NCBI GenBank assembly: GCA_030549495.1
Contig: JAUIRK010000105.1
Location: forward strand, 62,001 to 126,000
Source: Nectonema munidae
Lineage: Eukaryota; Nematomorpha; Nectonematoida; Nectonematidae
Length of the DNA: 64,000 nucleotides
Direction of reading: 5' to 3'
Under the pieces are notes generated by a model. The model had not been told where the DNA came from. It did no database searches and saw only the letters and a program-made list of their open reading frames with translations. This document shows positions 1-48,060 of the stretch, piece after piece. Both the position numbers and the translations under genes were made by a program. Within the stretch, counting starts at the first letter, position 1. Each line of letters starts with the position of its first letter.

Positions 1-2681
1 GCTACAGCACCAGATCTAAAAGTTCTAATGTGTAATACTTTTTTCTGAGTTCGCCAAAACCTTTGTGTATCATGGCAGTCTCCAAAACCAAAGCCTCCTT
101 GAACTGCACTATATGCATGCATAGTCAAATTCTTCTACATGCAGTGATGGCCTACGTTACCGGTCGAAGAGAAATTTTCTATTTTCAAACTTAACTTTTT
201 CCGTAGCGTAAAATCGCATCGATGTTTAAAAAGAACTTTTCTCGTGAATGAATATTCGGTAAGAAAATAAATTTGCTATCATTGATATAAATACTAAATG
301 ATATGCATGGCAAAGGAGTCTTATATATTTGTGGTGAACCATCGTAACATACCGCATGCTACCACCGTCCCCCACATGAGCACAATCACTCATTTTGAGA
401 AATTTCCCTTACATCAGCCCTTTTACCCATACTATTGTAATCGTTAATCCAAAGTGTGCATATACCTTAGCATTTGCACTCAAATTTAGTTTATAAGCGC
501 CCCTAAAACTTTAGATCCTTTTTATATAATTTCTTAACAAAATACAATATCAACTTTTCTTTCAACCAAAATTTTAATAACAACTGGAATTTAAAAACAT
601 TTCATTTAAACTTAAAATGATTTTTGACAGGTTTGATTGATTTTCATAAAAAAAAACAAAAAAACATCACCACTAGATTCAGCATATTTGAAATTTATAT
701 GTAAAAATCTTTAAAATGCAAGAAAAGGAGAGGGGTGAAAAACGCATCATCACTTGAGCGGTCAAATTTTGGCCAACACTAATCGGATTAACCGAATGTT
801 TCATAGGATCAATAATAATTTATCAATTTTTTAAGTTTGATGCACATTTAGCCTCACTAATGATTTTGCACTTTTTAAAGGCCCAGATTGCTTTTTTAAT
901 TCATCAGTGCATCATATCCCGTAAATTCATCGCCCGCAATTTACATTAAATACATCATACTAATACTTGGGCCGAAGGAAGTTTTTTTTACCAACATTGA
1001 TTTGGTTATATTGTCCCAATCAACATTTTAGTACACACTTGTTGAAACAAAATACAAAAATGACGTAGAGCTAAACTGCAAAAATCGAAGAGGCATCTCT
1101 TACACCTTACAAGGAAACTACTGGTGTGCTCTAAATGCCTTAATAAGACTTTAAGCCTTGAAAATCTTGCTTCAAAGATTTTTCACTTGCAAGAGAGCAG
1201 CTTCTTGTTCACGGATAAGATCTTTTTAAAACTGTCAATAATGGATGATTACACGACCTCCTAGTTATACTCAATGCACCACTACGCATCTTTACATTCA
1301 GACACAACATTGCCACTTTGACCATACATTTTTGCACGACAGATGCTGTGCCGGCACGCGTTTGTAGTCTAATCAAGTAGATTTAGGTCATTATTCACTT
1401 AATTCGCACATACTTTGGAAGCACTGCTTCATGAGAACACAAAGATTATAGTTAGCTGATGATACTACGCTTTGCCTTTTGCGGCTAAAATGTACCTTTT
1501 CGTCATATGTATCGAATATAGCTACTAAATATTTTAGTGAAGTGAAAGTTCATTTCGTTTTCTGCTTGCTGTGGTTCAGATATGTGATAGATAAGTCATG
1601 ATTATGACATCGTGCAATGGTAATAAAAATTTCCTTTGCCAATCCGATTTTATAGGCAAACGATAAACGCTAAAGAGGAATGTCATTTTGTTTTTACTGT
1701 TAATCACATGTAACATATGTTGTAATTTCAAGAGAACAAAAGGGTGGTAGTAATAGAGCATAAACTTGCATAACCAAGCACACTTAAGACACAGCTGCAA
1801 TTAGTTTAATTAAGTGGCGTCTCTATCTTAGATGATAAATTGTATAATGAGTTTGCTCCTTCTTTCACAGCTTTGTTAGTGAACCGAGCTACGTAAAGCT
1901 AAAATATATTCTATATTCGATGACATAATCGTATCAGTGCGAAAAATCATTGGCGTATAATCTAGACTTATTTGAGATGAAAAAGACGGACCGTAATAGG
2001 AGGTATAACTGTTATTTTGGTTTGGCCTTAAGGATACTTTATGATTTTGTTGCCACATAAAATCATATAAAGATTGTAATCAAAAACAAGCAGCCTTTCA
2101 TTTTTTCAGAAATGTCAAATTTGATTGATAAATTTCACATATTTTTACATCCTAATTGCGATAACTGAGTCCAGAAATAATCGATATAAAAAATATGAAT
2201 GAATGTTCTTAGAGAAAATTTAAAACGTTAACCATAAATTTTATTGATATTTTAGCACATTTATGTGGAAAAACTCAGATTTTGAAAATGGATGAGTGTT
2301 TTTATAGGTAATTTTATAACGGATCAAAATTTTGAAGGACATGTGTGAGAAAATAGCCATGGTTATTGGAAAAACTTGCATATTTAAGTGTTTTATTCCA
2401 ATATATATGATAACAAATTTTCAAAATGATACCCATTTTAGACATTATAATATCAAAATTGAAAAAATACATTTAAATTTCTTTTAGTTTTTGACATTAG
2501 AGGATCATAAAAATATAATTTAGCCAATTTTATGCAATAGATTTTTTAGTTGAGATAGCGGCTAAAATGGTGGCACATCACTGAAAGTGTTAAAACAAAG
2601 TAGTCGATTACTTTTTAACAAGTTATCATATACTTAGAATTATCTTATAAAGCATATTCACCCTAGCAAAATAGATTTTAG
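1..2681. other. Intergenic, no supported gene
   Basis: AT-rich sequence with only short open frames and no recognisable protein. Around 608-690 there is a fragment of a dispersed repeat, with a GACAGGTTTGATTGATTTT core, that recurs twice in tandem at about 53950-54185. A TATAAAG at about 2645 lies some 35 bp before the bHLH start codon and could be its promoter element; this is inference only. Confidence 0.5.
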
Positions 2682-2992
2682 ATGACAGCAAGAAATCGAG
2701 AAAAAAGAAACCAAGCGAACACGCAGGAAAGAAAACGGATGTACATTCTGAATTGTGCATTGGGGAGACTGAAAAACGCCCTACCCGAGAGCTTTCTTGA
2801 AAAGCCAAAGAAGTCTAACCTATTTACAAGTAAATTTAAATGTAATGAACATTGTAACTTTTAAGAAAACTTTCTAAAATCAAAATCTTACGCCTGGCGA
2901 TAAGATATATTTCCATCCTCTCTACGCTGCTACTGAGTCAAGAGTATGAAAATGGAGGAAGAAAGAAAAAAGATGAAACATTTATTGAATAA
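2682..2992 (+). CDS. Small class II basic helix-loop-helix transcription factor, two exons
   Basis: Exons 2682-2812 and 2866-2992 with a 53-nt GT-AG intron give an 85-residue protein if the ATG at 2682 is the start. The basic region and helix 1 read RNREKRNQANTQERKRM, then LNCALGRLKNALP. After the loop, helix 2 is KLSKIKILRLAIRYISIL, close to the KLSKIEILRLAICYISYL type of NHLH/TAL factors. The family binds E-box DNA as dimers in the nucleus. The open frame runs straight through exon 1 into a stop, so the splice at 2812/2866 is what restores helix 2 in frame. A TTTTAG just before the ATG means an upstream exon is also possible. The protein is very short beyond the domain. It is convergent with RPL10, with 6 bp between the stop codons. 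The bHLH call is firm; the subfamily is tentative. Confidence 0.8.
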
Positions 2993-2998
2993 AGTTTA

Positions 2999-3001
<3 letters not shown>
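2979..3001. terminator. Shared overlapping polyadenylation signals, bHLH and RPL10
   Basis: On the + strand AATAAA at 2988-2993 overlaps the bHLH stop TAA (2990-2992). On the - strand AATAAA (2995-3000) overlaps the RPL10 stop TAA (2999-3001), and a second AATAAA (2981-2986) lies inside bHLH coding sequence. Cleavage normally occurs 10-30 nt downstream, so each transcript should run into the other's coding region. Confidence 0.6.
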
Positions 3002-7787
<4,786 letters not shown>

Positions 7788-8398
7788 TTGTAAATTTATA
7801 TTCTAAAAACAAAAATATTAAAAAAGCAGATATAGGAAGTAAGCATCGTACATGAAGAGGGAACTAAAAGAGAATAAAGTAAAATTACAAAAAAAAAAAT
7901 TATTTGATTAAGGACATGGTAACTGATCAGTTTTGATATTTAAATTTATATACAGCTTTAAAAATATTTTTAACAATTATTTTTAGTTGTAAAGAAGACA
8001 AGAAATATAATATATCTGTATTTAAAATAAAAATTATATAGCATATATCTAACGGATCGTGGGGACGGGCAGAGTGAATGGTATTTTGCCAGAAAACTAA
8101 AAAAATCTTAAAAACTGAAGTCTAATTCTTTTTTATTTATTCAAATATTAATAGCTAAGCTTTTTTTAAATTTAGAAATTTTAATTTTAAGAAAAAAATA
8201 ATACAACTAATATCATCTATTTCATATAATATATAAAAAAAACTAAACATATAGGATTATTTTAGCTATGGTAGTGAAGGTTCCAACTAGAATAGTTAAG
8301 GGGGGGGGGGGGGGGGGGGGGAAGGAAAACCACCCCCAACCAGAAGCGTAACCAGAGAGGGCACTGGGTATCAAACGCCCTTCAAACAGAAGTTAATA
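7788..8398. other. Intergenic with a 22-bp poly-G run
   Basis: AT-rich sequence upstream of RPL10. The only notable element is an uninterrupted run of 22 G at 8300-8321, directly before sequence leading into a SINE copy. No gene is visible. Confidence 0.45.
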
Positions 8399-8545
8399 AG
8401 GTAACGGTACCCCGGGGTGTTTCCATCAAGAAGGCACAATTGCGCCGCTTGTATCGAACTATGAGGAAAGTAGGCTTCATGCTGAATCGAAACCAAGACC
8501 TTGAGTTATCGAATCCAGCATCTAACCAACCCTACTCACGCCCCT
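8399..8545 (-). mobile_element. tRNA-derived SINE, family A
   Basis: On the minus strand the head is the GGGGCGTGAGTAGGG type, followed by an A-box-like and a degenerate B-box-like sequence and a conserved body containing GCGGCGCAATTGTGCC and CACCCCGG. It is homologous to the copies at 11524-11664 and 14861-15003. No clear target duplication was found for this copy. Confidence 0.75.
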
Positions 8546-8728
8546 CTTTTAAAACCTCTTACATCCATTAGGATTCGATAGAAATAAACTAAAATTTTGT
8601 ATTTTTTTTAATAATTTATATAAAATATAATATAACTAATTATTCCACTACTATTAATTATCTAAAACAAAATTTTACAATATTTCTGAAGGTTCTAAAA
8701 CAAATTTTTATAATATATCTGATGACAG

Positions 8729-9305
8729 CAGGGGCGTAGCCAGAAAAAAAGTTAATAGAGGGGGGGGGGTACACATTGAAAATTTCTGATAAATAAAAAT
8801 ACACCTTTTATATATATTTATTTATATAGAATTGTAGTTTGTTGGTTTGAAAATCAACCACAAAGGCAAGTTCAAAAAAGCAGTTTTGTTTTCAAATAAC
8901 TTTTCAACTTCTAAAAAATATAATCACGAAATGATATTCCACACAGAATAATAATAAAAATATAAAAGAAAAGGAAGTTATGAGAAGATGATGATGGGGT
9001 AAAAGAGGTTTGATAATAAATTATCCGAGCAACTCTAATACAATTGAAACACCAGATATAATTACATTGATAACAGAAAATGCATGGTTTGAACATTTCT
9101 TTGTCATTTCACCCATGTGTATATGTGATGAAAGAGTTCTAATACAACTAACAGAAAAAGATATATTTTGCAAAAATCTACAATATATAAATGTAATTAT
9201 TAATATATATTTATGACATGACATAAAATACATGGGCGGGAGGGGGGCACCACAAGGAACATAGGGTGCACGGTTCCTAGTGCCTCATGTCTAACTATGC
9301 CAGTG
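8729..9305. mobile_element. Nonautonomous hAT-like DNA transposon (577 bp)
   Basis: Left end CAGGGGCGTAGCCAGA; the right end, read inwards on the other strand, is CACTGGCATAGTTAGA, so the terminal inverted repeats are about 16 bp and imperfect. The flanks are GATGACAG (8721-8728) and GATGGCAG (9306-9313), an 8-bp target duplication with one mismatch, as expected for hAT. The interior is AT-rich with short open frames and no recognisable transposase. Confidence 0.75.
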
Positions 9306-11523
9306 GATGGCAGGATATTGGTGTTTTACTTAAATTACCTTATATAATTAGATATTTGTCATCGAAGAACGATAATACTGTATAGAGTATCTCGGTTAAC
9401 TTTACTATACTTTGGAAATAAATTTTAAATAATTTTTAGATAAATTCATGAGGTAGCGTTAAACCCTCTAATACTTCGTTATAATGCCAGTATAACAGGG
9501 ATGATTATTTCCATCACTATTCAAAAACAGAAGGAATTTCAAAAACAGAAGGAAATCACATTTTATTATAAAAATTATACAGACAAATTTATAAATATCA
9601 AATTAAATACACTGGATAATTTAAACATAATGATTTTTACAACGATTTCTCCCCAATGTTATTATATCAAATCATAACCTGAGTAAACATTATATCAAAA
9701 AAATTATCAAATTAAATTCATATGAAATTTTTTTACATACTGAAGAGGGGGAAATTGATATAATGATAGACGCGTATGTTAAAACCAAATTCAAAAGTGT
9801 TGAACCTATTTAATTTATGAAAAAAATTTGTAATTTTTATTGATATCAATTATATCAATGCCCTAATTAAAGGAGTAATTATGAAAAATAAAATACAGGT
9901 TTAATAGAAGAGAACAAAGATTTATTTCAAAATAGGATAAAATATATAATTAATTTACCAATTTTGCATTAAAAAAGATAGAAAGTAGTAGGTGTGTGGA
10001 GCTTTTTGCTTTAGAGGGCAGCTTTTCTATGGATGCCCTCTTATAGCAGGTTTAGGGCTAGGGATGCCATGATTGAGTATATGCTATTTCTCCTACTTAT
10101 AACTAGATTTGTTCGAAACAAAAAAATTGTCTGATTTTATATTTACATTTAGAATACATTTTATCATCACTATACGCTAATAATATTGCAAATTTCTAAA
10201 CTAGACAGAAAGAGCGCTAGAATTTGTAACTCAAAGCGGTAAGCGTTAGAAAAACTTAAAAATCGTTAGAGTTAACATATATAGTATATGGTAGTAATAT
10301 ATAAATTATATAGGGAATAAAAATATGAGAAATTTTCACACATCTTCATCGTTTTAAGGTATGGAAAGATATTTGTAAAAAATTTTAGAGCTTAACTCCC
10401 ATGCCAACCTCTTGATGATTTAGAAGATTTTCTATAGTAATTCTAAAAATTATTATTTAACTTTTTGTACGTATAAATATTTTGGCATTCATTTTTAGTA
10501 GATAGATAAGATAGATAATTTCACTCATTTCAACGCAACGATGATATTCTACTATCATCAATACAAATTCTTTAGTTAGCACATGTGCCATCACATACAT
10601 AGATAAAACAGTCAGCATGAAACTGCGGCGCATATATAAACATGTGGCTTTATTGATAAAATGTTTACATTTCAACATATTCGATATGGTAAAGTATCGA
10701 TATAAATATTGCACATACATAAACAAACTTCAATTTTATATGATTCCTAATGTATGCAAGTTATATATGTAATGTTGTTATATAAATCAACAGCTTGTAT
10801 GTTTTATTATGAATCTTTTCTCTGCTAGTTTAGCTTCATGCGTTTTCTCATCAACAAAAAATGTGTTTACAAATAGATTTCACTAAAAGATTTATGTGAA
10901 TTATTGGTTTTTTCTTATGAAAAGTGTTAAACTTCCAGTAAATTCCAGACGTTCAAATGATACTTCTTCTTTTTGAATAGATAGCGTTAAATTTTTTTAC
11001 AAAAAATACATGAACTAAGTGTAATGAGAAAAATATGCACAAAAAATTAATTTTTTGCTAATAATTAATTGAACATAATGAAAAACAGATTAAAAAATCT
11101 AGTGGCATTTTTCAGAAAAAAATATAGATGGCGTTAACTATTTTGGTGAAAATTTCTATAACAAACATAATAAAAGAAATAAGACGGTAAAATTATATCT
11201 TTGAAAATATCAAAAAAAGTTATTGCCAATAAAGTCAAAATTTGAAGCTTTTACTTAAAATTTTTTTTTGGGAGTTTTACGGCATAGATCCGTCTTCCGA
11301 GGTGGTCTAAAATGATCCGTCTTGCGAGGGTTAAAGGTTAATGCTATTGTTATTCAAATATAAAATTTTTAATGTAATTTTAAACATTATCTTTGTTCAA
11401 ACTGGTAGGAACTACGAAGTTGTTTGTTTTTTATGCTAATATATAAACAATATAAAGTGAAGTATATTTCAGGGTTTTCATAAACAAGGCGAAATTGAAA
11501 CGCTTGAGTGAAACTTTGTGGTA
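9306..11523. other. Intergenic, nothing recognised
   Basis: Only short, low-complexity open frames. A direct repeat of a 17-bp unit (AACAGAAGGAA core) lies at about 9525-9557. At 11285-11335 the sequence GATCCGTCTT occurs twice, 35 bp apart. Confidence 0.4.
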
Positions 11524-11664
11524 AAGGTACCTGGGGTGTTTTCATCGAAAAGGCACAATTGCGCCGCTTGTATCGAACTATGAGGAAAGCAGGCTTGGTG
11601 GGGGATCGAACCCAAAATCTTGAGTTATCGAATCCAGCATCTAACCAACCCTACTCACGTCCCC
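11524..11664 (-). mobile_element. tRNA-derived SINE, family A, with target duplication
   Basis: A 141-bp copy with the tRNA head at the right end (minus strand). The B box, on the minus strand, is GGGTTCGATCCCC. It is flanked by a perfect 14-bp duplication GAAACTTTGTGGTA at 11510-11523 and 11665-11678, which fixes both ends and shows insertion by target-primed reverse transcription. Confidence 0.9.
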
Positions 11665-11678
11665 GAAACTTTGTGGTA

Positions 11679-14412
11679 TCAAAGCTAAGTATTTAAACAA
11701 TCTTATTAATGCTCCCTAAAGGTTTTTACTTAGTTTAGCTAGTTTTTTGCGAAAATCACGTAACCTAACTTTTGTGTTTATTTTTATTTTTTTTCTTTTA
11801 CAATTACATTCTATCATTTTCAATTCAATTTCAATGTCGTCAATTCATATGTTTATATCAAAAGGAAAGCAGATATCACATTCAGATTATATAGAGAGGT
11901 ATCATAATAAATTAAATATACATTATATATGGTTTTCTATTTTTAAATTTCATCTAGTCAATTAAAAATACCCTTATCCAAACTCCGTAACCTAAATACT
12001 AATAAATATTTTTTCCATATTTTGTAAGGCCAATTTGTGTTTTATCTATTTTATTAATTTTAATCTTTTTAGATTTTTAGAATTGTATGAAGATGCACTT
12101 TCCACCGAAATTAAAATTTTTTGATGATCTTTTAAGCTAATTTAATTACGATATCTAAGCAGATCATAGATACAAAACTACTTTACCATCTAACCTATGT
12201 ACAGCGCAATTAATAAATCAATAATTTTGCCATTTTTGATATGACATTGCGAGCGTAATTTTTTCTGCACCTTTGTTATATCGGCCCGAAAACAACAGGT
12301 TATGCCCGGGTTTGAGAACCACTTCTCTAAATGGATAAAGGATCTGAAAGGTTGAATAAACATGACTGATGATCATTGAAAAGCTAAACCTTTCAACCTT
12401 CACTCTAAATTTTGCTTAACGTAACATATTGTTACAAATTTCCACTTCGAATTTTTATCCTCCAAATTTGGCTTGAAAATGAAAAATCAGTTATTTTGAA
12501 TTTTTAAAGAATTTCTTTAGATAATAATAATAATGAGTTGTTCGGCTGATTAGAAGGATAAGAAGATATGTTTTACATTATTTATCAGTACACGATTTAG
12601 CAGTGTCCTATATGTGGTACCATGTAAAAATAAAATATTAAATCTCAGAATTTCTTAATGAATTTAGGTGCCACGTCCATACCCAATTTGCCAGACAAAA
12701 CGTCAATCACTTTTAGGACGTGAGCCAGTACCTAAAACGTTAAGCATGACAAAAATAGAAAACACTCCATTTTCAACCAGTTTTCTCCTTGCCATACGGC
12801 ACACCGGAGGACTTCCATTTGAAGCGAATCTCCACCTCGATAAAATTTTATGTGAAACGGAAAGGACATAGAAATCGAGTAATTAAGGTAAAAGACCCTA
12901 CCAAGAATTAGGATAAAAAGGAAAAGTAACCAAATCATCTTTCTATTCCCCCACTTGTGGCAACAAAAAATATGCTCTAAATGTCGCCACACTCACGTTT
13001 CGAACGCAATGCAATGTTCGCGAAGTTGAAATACTGGTATCCGATTACACACAGTCTAGACCAGGGGTTGCATATCTTTATTATCAAAAATCAATTTGCT
13101 TCACTTTCGAAAATGAGTGAATCCGCAAAAAATCCTATAAAATTTCGATCTTTACACATTTTTATACTCCAACTAATTATTAAAACAAACACAATTCCAA
13201 TGTACCCGTATGTGTCTTTCAAATAAAATAAAGTTTTTGGTTTTTTATATTAGTTAAATTAAAATATTTAGGTGCACTTTAGAACTTGAAATGTGGAAAA
13301 AATATAGATTTGACCCTGAAGATGAGCCATTAAATTTGTGTACATATAAAGAGTAAACAATTTATTGGACCGAAAGATTTTAATAAATGATCGGTTTCAT
13401 CAAACAAAGTTAGGAGAAAATGAAGTAAAGAGGAGGGCTTAAACATTCTTGAATGTCTTGAAAAAATTGGGAAGGTTTGTGATAAGTTCATTTTAGCGTG
13501 TTTTTGTCGGGTATTGATTTGATTAATATGCTCATATTTTAAAATTTTTATATATTTTTTTTAATTAATTTGAGAATTTTTTACGATGCTTTAAAAATAT
13601 AATGATCTTTTATGAATTTTTTTTCACTTTGAAACAAAAAAGATTTTATTAGAAGCTGCTTTTAATATTTTCATGTAAAATCTTTTATTGCTCATAACTA
13701 GTCATGTTTATTCATCAGGCAAAAGTTCAAGAGTGAAGGTCATGCTCAAAGATGAAGTACTTTTATGTAAAGTGTTGAGTACAGAAAATATATTACATGC
13801 TTTTGCAATTAATTTTACACAACTCTTCATTGCTTAGAAACTGAACCATTGACATCTCTCGTGTGAGTATCATCCGTTTCCTTTTGGAGGGGTAAAGGAT
13901 TTTCGGTCAATGCCATTTTCTATACACGTTATATAAACATTATTCTAACTTTGTATATTTTCTGTTAATGTTTGCTTCATTTGGGAAATATATGAGTGAT
14001 GGGAGGATTAATTATCAAGGGTAAGGTTCTGGCCAATATAATACGTGCGTTGCTGGCTTGGACACCGGTATCCGCGTTATAAAGGTTTTACTGTTTAAAG
14101 ACATTTTTTACTTAATGATACTTTGAAAAGAAAATATTAAGCGATACTTTTTTGAAGTATTTTTCCGAACATACAATTGAACAAAGTGATGGAACTTTTG
14201 CTCCTTTGAATTTAACACCATGTTGGAAATAAAGGATGAGTATGGAAGCAAGATTAAAAAACCTGGAGTGATCAGGTTTGGGTATCCTATAAGGCTTTCT
14301 TCATGACGTGTGTGACGTGCGTTGCATTATGATAAATCAGTATTTTTCACGTACATTCCCTTTCATAGTTTTTGCAAGCTGGATAAAAACACAGAAGACA
14401 GGAAGTTTTCAG
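11679..14412. other. Intergenic upstream of UBR5, possible unrecognised exons
   Basis: No protein family is recognised. An open frame at 12668-12871 begins after TTTAG and has fairly normal amino-acid composition, but I cannot tie it to a gene. At about 12310-12325 the sequence GGGTTTGAGAACCACTT resembles the end of a hAT element, with no partner end found. The missing N-terminal exon(s) of UBR5 must lie here or further upstream. Confidence 0.35.
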
Positions 14413-46515
<32,103 letters not shown>

Positions 46516-46551
46516 GGTTAGCAAATAAAGTTTTAGCCTTCAATATTTATT
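46516..46551. terminator. Convergent 3' ends of UBR5 and ORMDL
   Basis: The UBR5 stop is 46513-46515 and its AATAAA is at 46524-46529. The ORMDL stop on the minus strand is 46542-46540, and the nearest minus-strand AATAAA (46551-46546) is inside its last codons. Only 24 bp separate the stop codons, so the mature 3' ends should overlap. Confidence 0.65.
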
Positions 46552-47049
46552 GATTCCAAAAAGTCTGACTTGGTGGAGTTGGGGTAGTTTGGGAATGATG
46601 ACGGAGAGGAGCGAGAGCGCGTTTATCACGAAATGGCGTTTGTCGTACTTCGTGTAAAACGTCGTCAAGAAGAAGAGAAGCACGGGCACAACGTTCAAGA
46701 ACTTCTTGGTCGCCGTGAACTGCTTTCCATTGTCGATCTGTTCCCAGTGCGTCAAGCGCTTGTTCCTGCCCTGGTGCATAGCGAACCACGGACTCCCCTT
46801 CAGCAGATGCAGAACAACGAATGAGATCTAAAGATGCCAAGAGTAGAGAACGCACGCGAATCGGAGCTGAGTTACCGCGTTGTGACTCAGGTTAGTCAGG
46901 GTCCACACGAAGGAAGTGCTCAGGAAGGGAGCACTCAAGAGAATCACGTGCAACACCCCTATCGACAGCACGTATGTGATCCACACGCCCTTGTAGTTCA
47001 ACCATTCGGCATTCGGGTCGCGTTGCCGAGAAAAGTTGTTTATGTTCAT
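46540..47049 (-). CDS. ORMDL: ORMDL-family sphingolipid biosynthesis regulator, two exons
   Basis: Exon 1 is 47049-46876 (58 codons) and exon 2 is 46827-46540 (95 codons plus stop), with a 48-nt GT-AG intron. The 153 aa equal human ORMDL3 exactly in length. Conserved blocks are [79 protein letters not shown] and the C-terminus [22 protein letters not shown] is a multipass ER membrane subunit that restrains serine palmitoyltransferase when ceramide is high. The start ATG gives [13 protein letters not shown], matching the human N-terminal length. It is tail-to-tail with UBR5. Vertebrates have three paralogues; I do not assign a number. Confidence 0.95.
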
Positions 47050-47689
47050 TTGAGTGAAGATGACTGCGCAACGGGAGGGTTAATCTTGCATCCATGCCAC
47101 GCCCTTCAAATATAAAGGATACAATTAGCTTTTCTTTGCAAAGTAAGAAATTCATTTTATAAGAGTCTCTATTCTAGACCTCAGCTTGCTAGGAAAATGG
47201 CTGTAAAACTTATTATATACTGTATTCTATGAGTCCGTATTTTAAGCGATTTCATAGCTATCCTTGCTTGTCATAATAAATCTCAATTTCAGCAGTGCGT
47301 ATGAGTAGTGATAATTGGCTGGCTCAGGCGGTTTTGTTTGCATTATCCACTTTTAAACGCAGCATTGATTACTTACCCAAAGTGCACTGAACAAGAGACA
47401 ATATAAACTATAATTACAAAAGATTGTTACCTCTTTTGCATTTTTACCTAATGAACGTTGGCGTAAATAAATTTTGTAATGATATAAAAATTTATTCTTA
47501 AGGAATTTTTTTTATGTGTTTTACCTCTTTCTGACATTTTCATTTAACATACATTTGACATTCCATTTAGCATTGGAAAAAGAACATGAAACCAATATTT
47601 TGATAATTTATAGCACGACTATTCGAGGATTTTAATGAGCGCACCATCAAATTTCCTTCTTCAGAAAAATATGAAGGTTTATTATGCTA
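47050..47689. other. Upstream of ORMDL, nothing recognised
   Basis: AT-rich sequence holding the presumed ORMDL promoter; no element is recognised. Confidence 0.4.
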
Positions 47690-48060
47690 TTCTCAAAAAA
47701 AGGTAAATCCAAGGTGATACGCGTTAGTGTCTATGTTAGTGTTGTTGATTTTTGTGTTGTGTTCAGAATTAGACTGAATAGAGTGTTGCTCGTGACTTTG
47801 TGTGTTTAAGTTTGAGTTTATTATCGATGGGTCATTTGTGTATTTTGTCGATGTATGTTTGTGCGTTGAGGGTAGCTTTTGTTATGCTTTGGTTGGTGGA
47901 TGTAATGGTGATGTGGCCTGGGTAAGTAAAAAGATTGACTTGGTTGTTCGCGGCAGTAGGAATTGAATAATATAGGGAAGATGGAGCTCCCTTTAGGTAC
48001 CCCTGTACGTGTGTGGCGTTAGAAGGTAGTGTTATACACAATTTTTATCTTCCAGTCAGA
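47690..48060 (-). mobile_element. Decayed Jockey-like LINE reverse-transcriptase fragment
   Basis: Minus-strand frame 48041-47832 contains YLKGAPSSLYYSIPTAANNQ, then VNLFTYPGHITITSTN and AQTYIDKIHK. This aligns with the RT segment GVPQG-x-LSPxLFN through YADDITI to the helix before the W-x-x-x-N motif. The catalytic YADD has become YPGH. The downstream frame continues with DNK and sequence like TKSRATLYS. It is strongly decayed. Confidence 0.65.

Noticed and set aside
1876-2058. Minus-strand 60-aa frame with a plausible composition (many Ser, Asn, Tyr)
   Set aside because: No acceptor site, no family match and no neighbouring exon; not enough to call a gene.
12668-12871. Plus-strand 67-aa frame after TTTAG, perhaps an exon or the missing UBR5 N-terminus
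   Set aside because: It does not resemble the UBR5 N-terminus or any other family I know.
14220-14306. 28-codon frame beginning MLEIKDEYGSKIKK just before the first UBR5 exon
   Set aside because: Tempting as a first exon, but no similarity to known UBR5 N-termini and no convincing donor.
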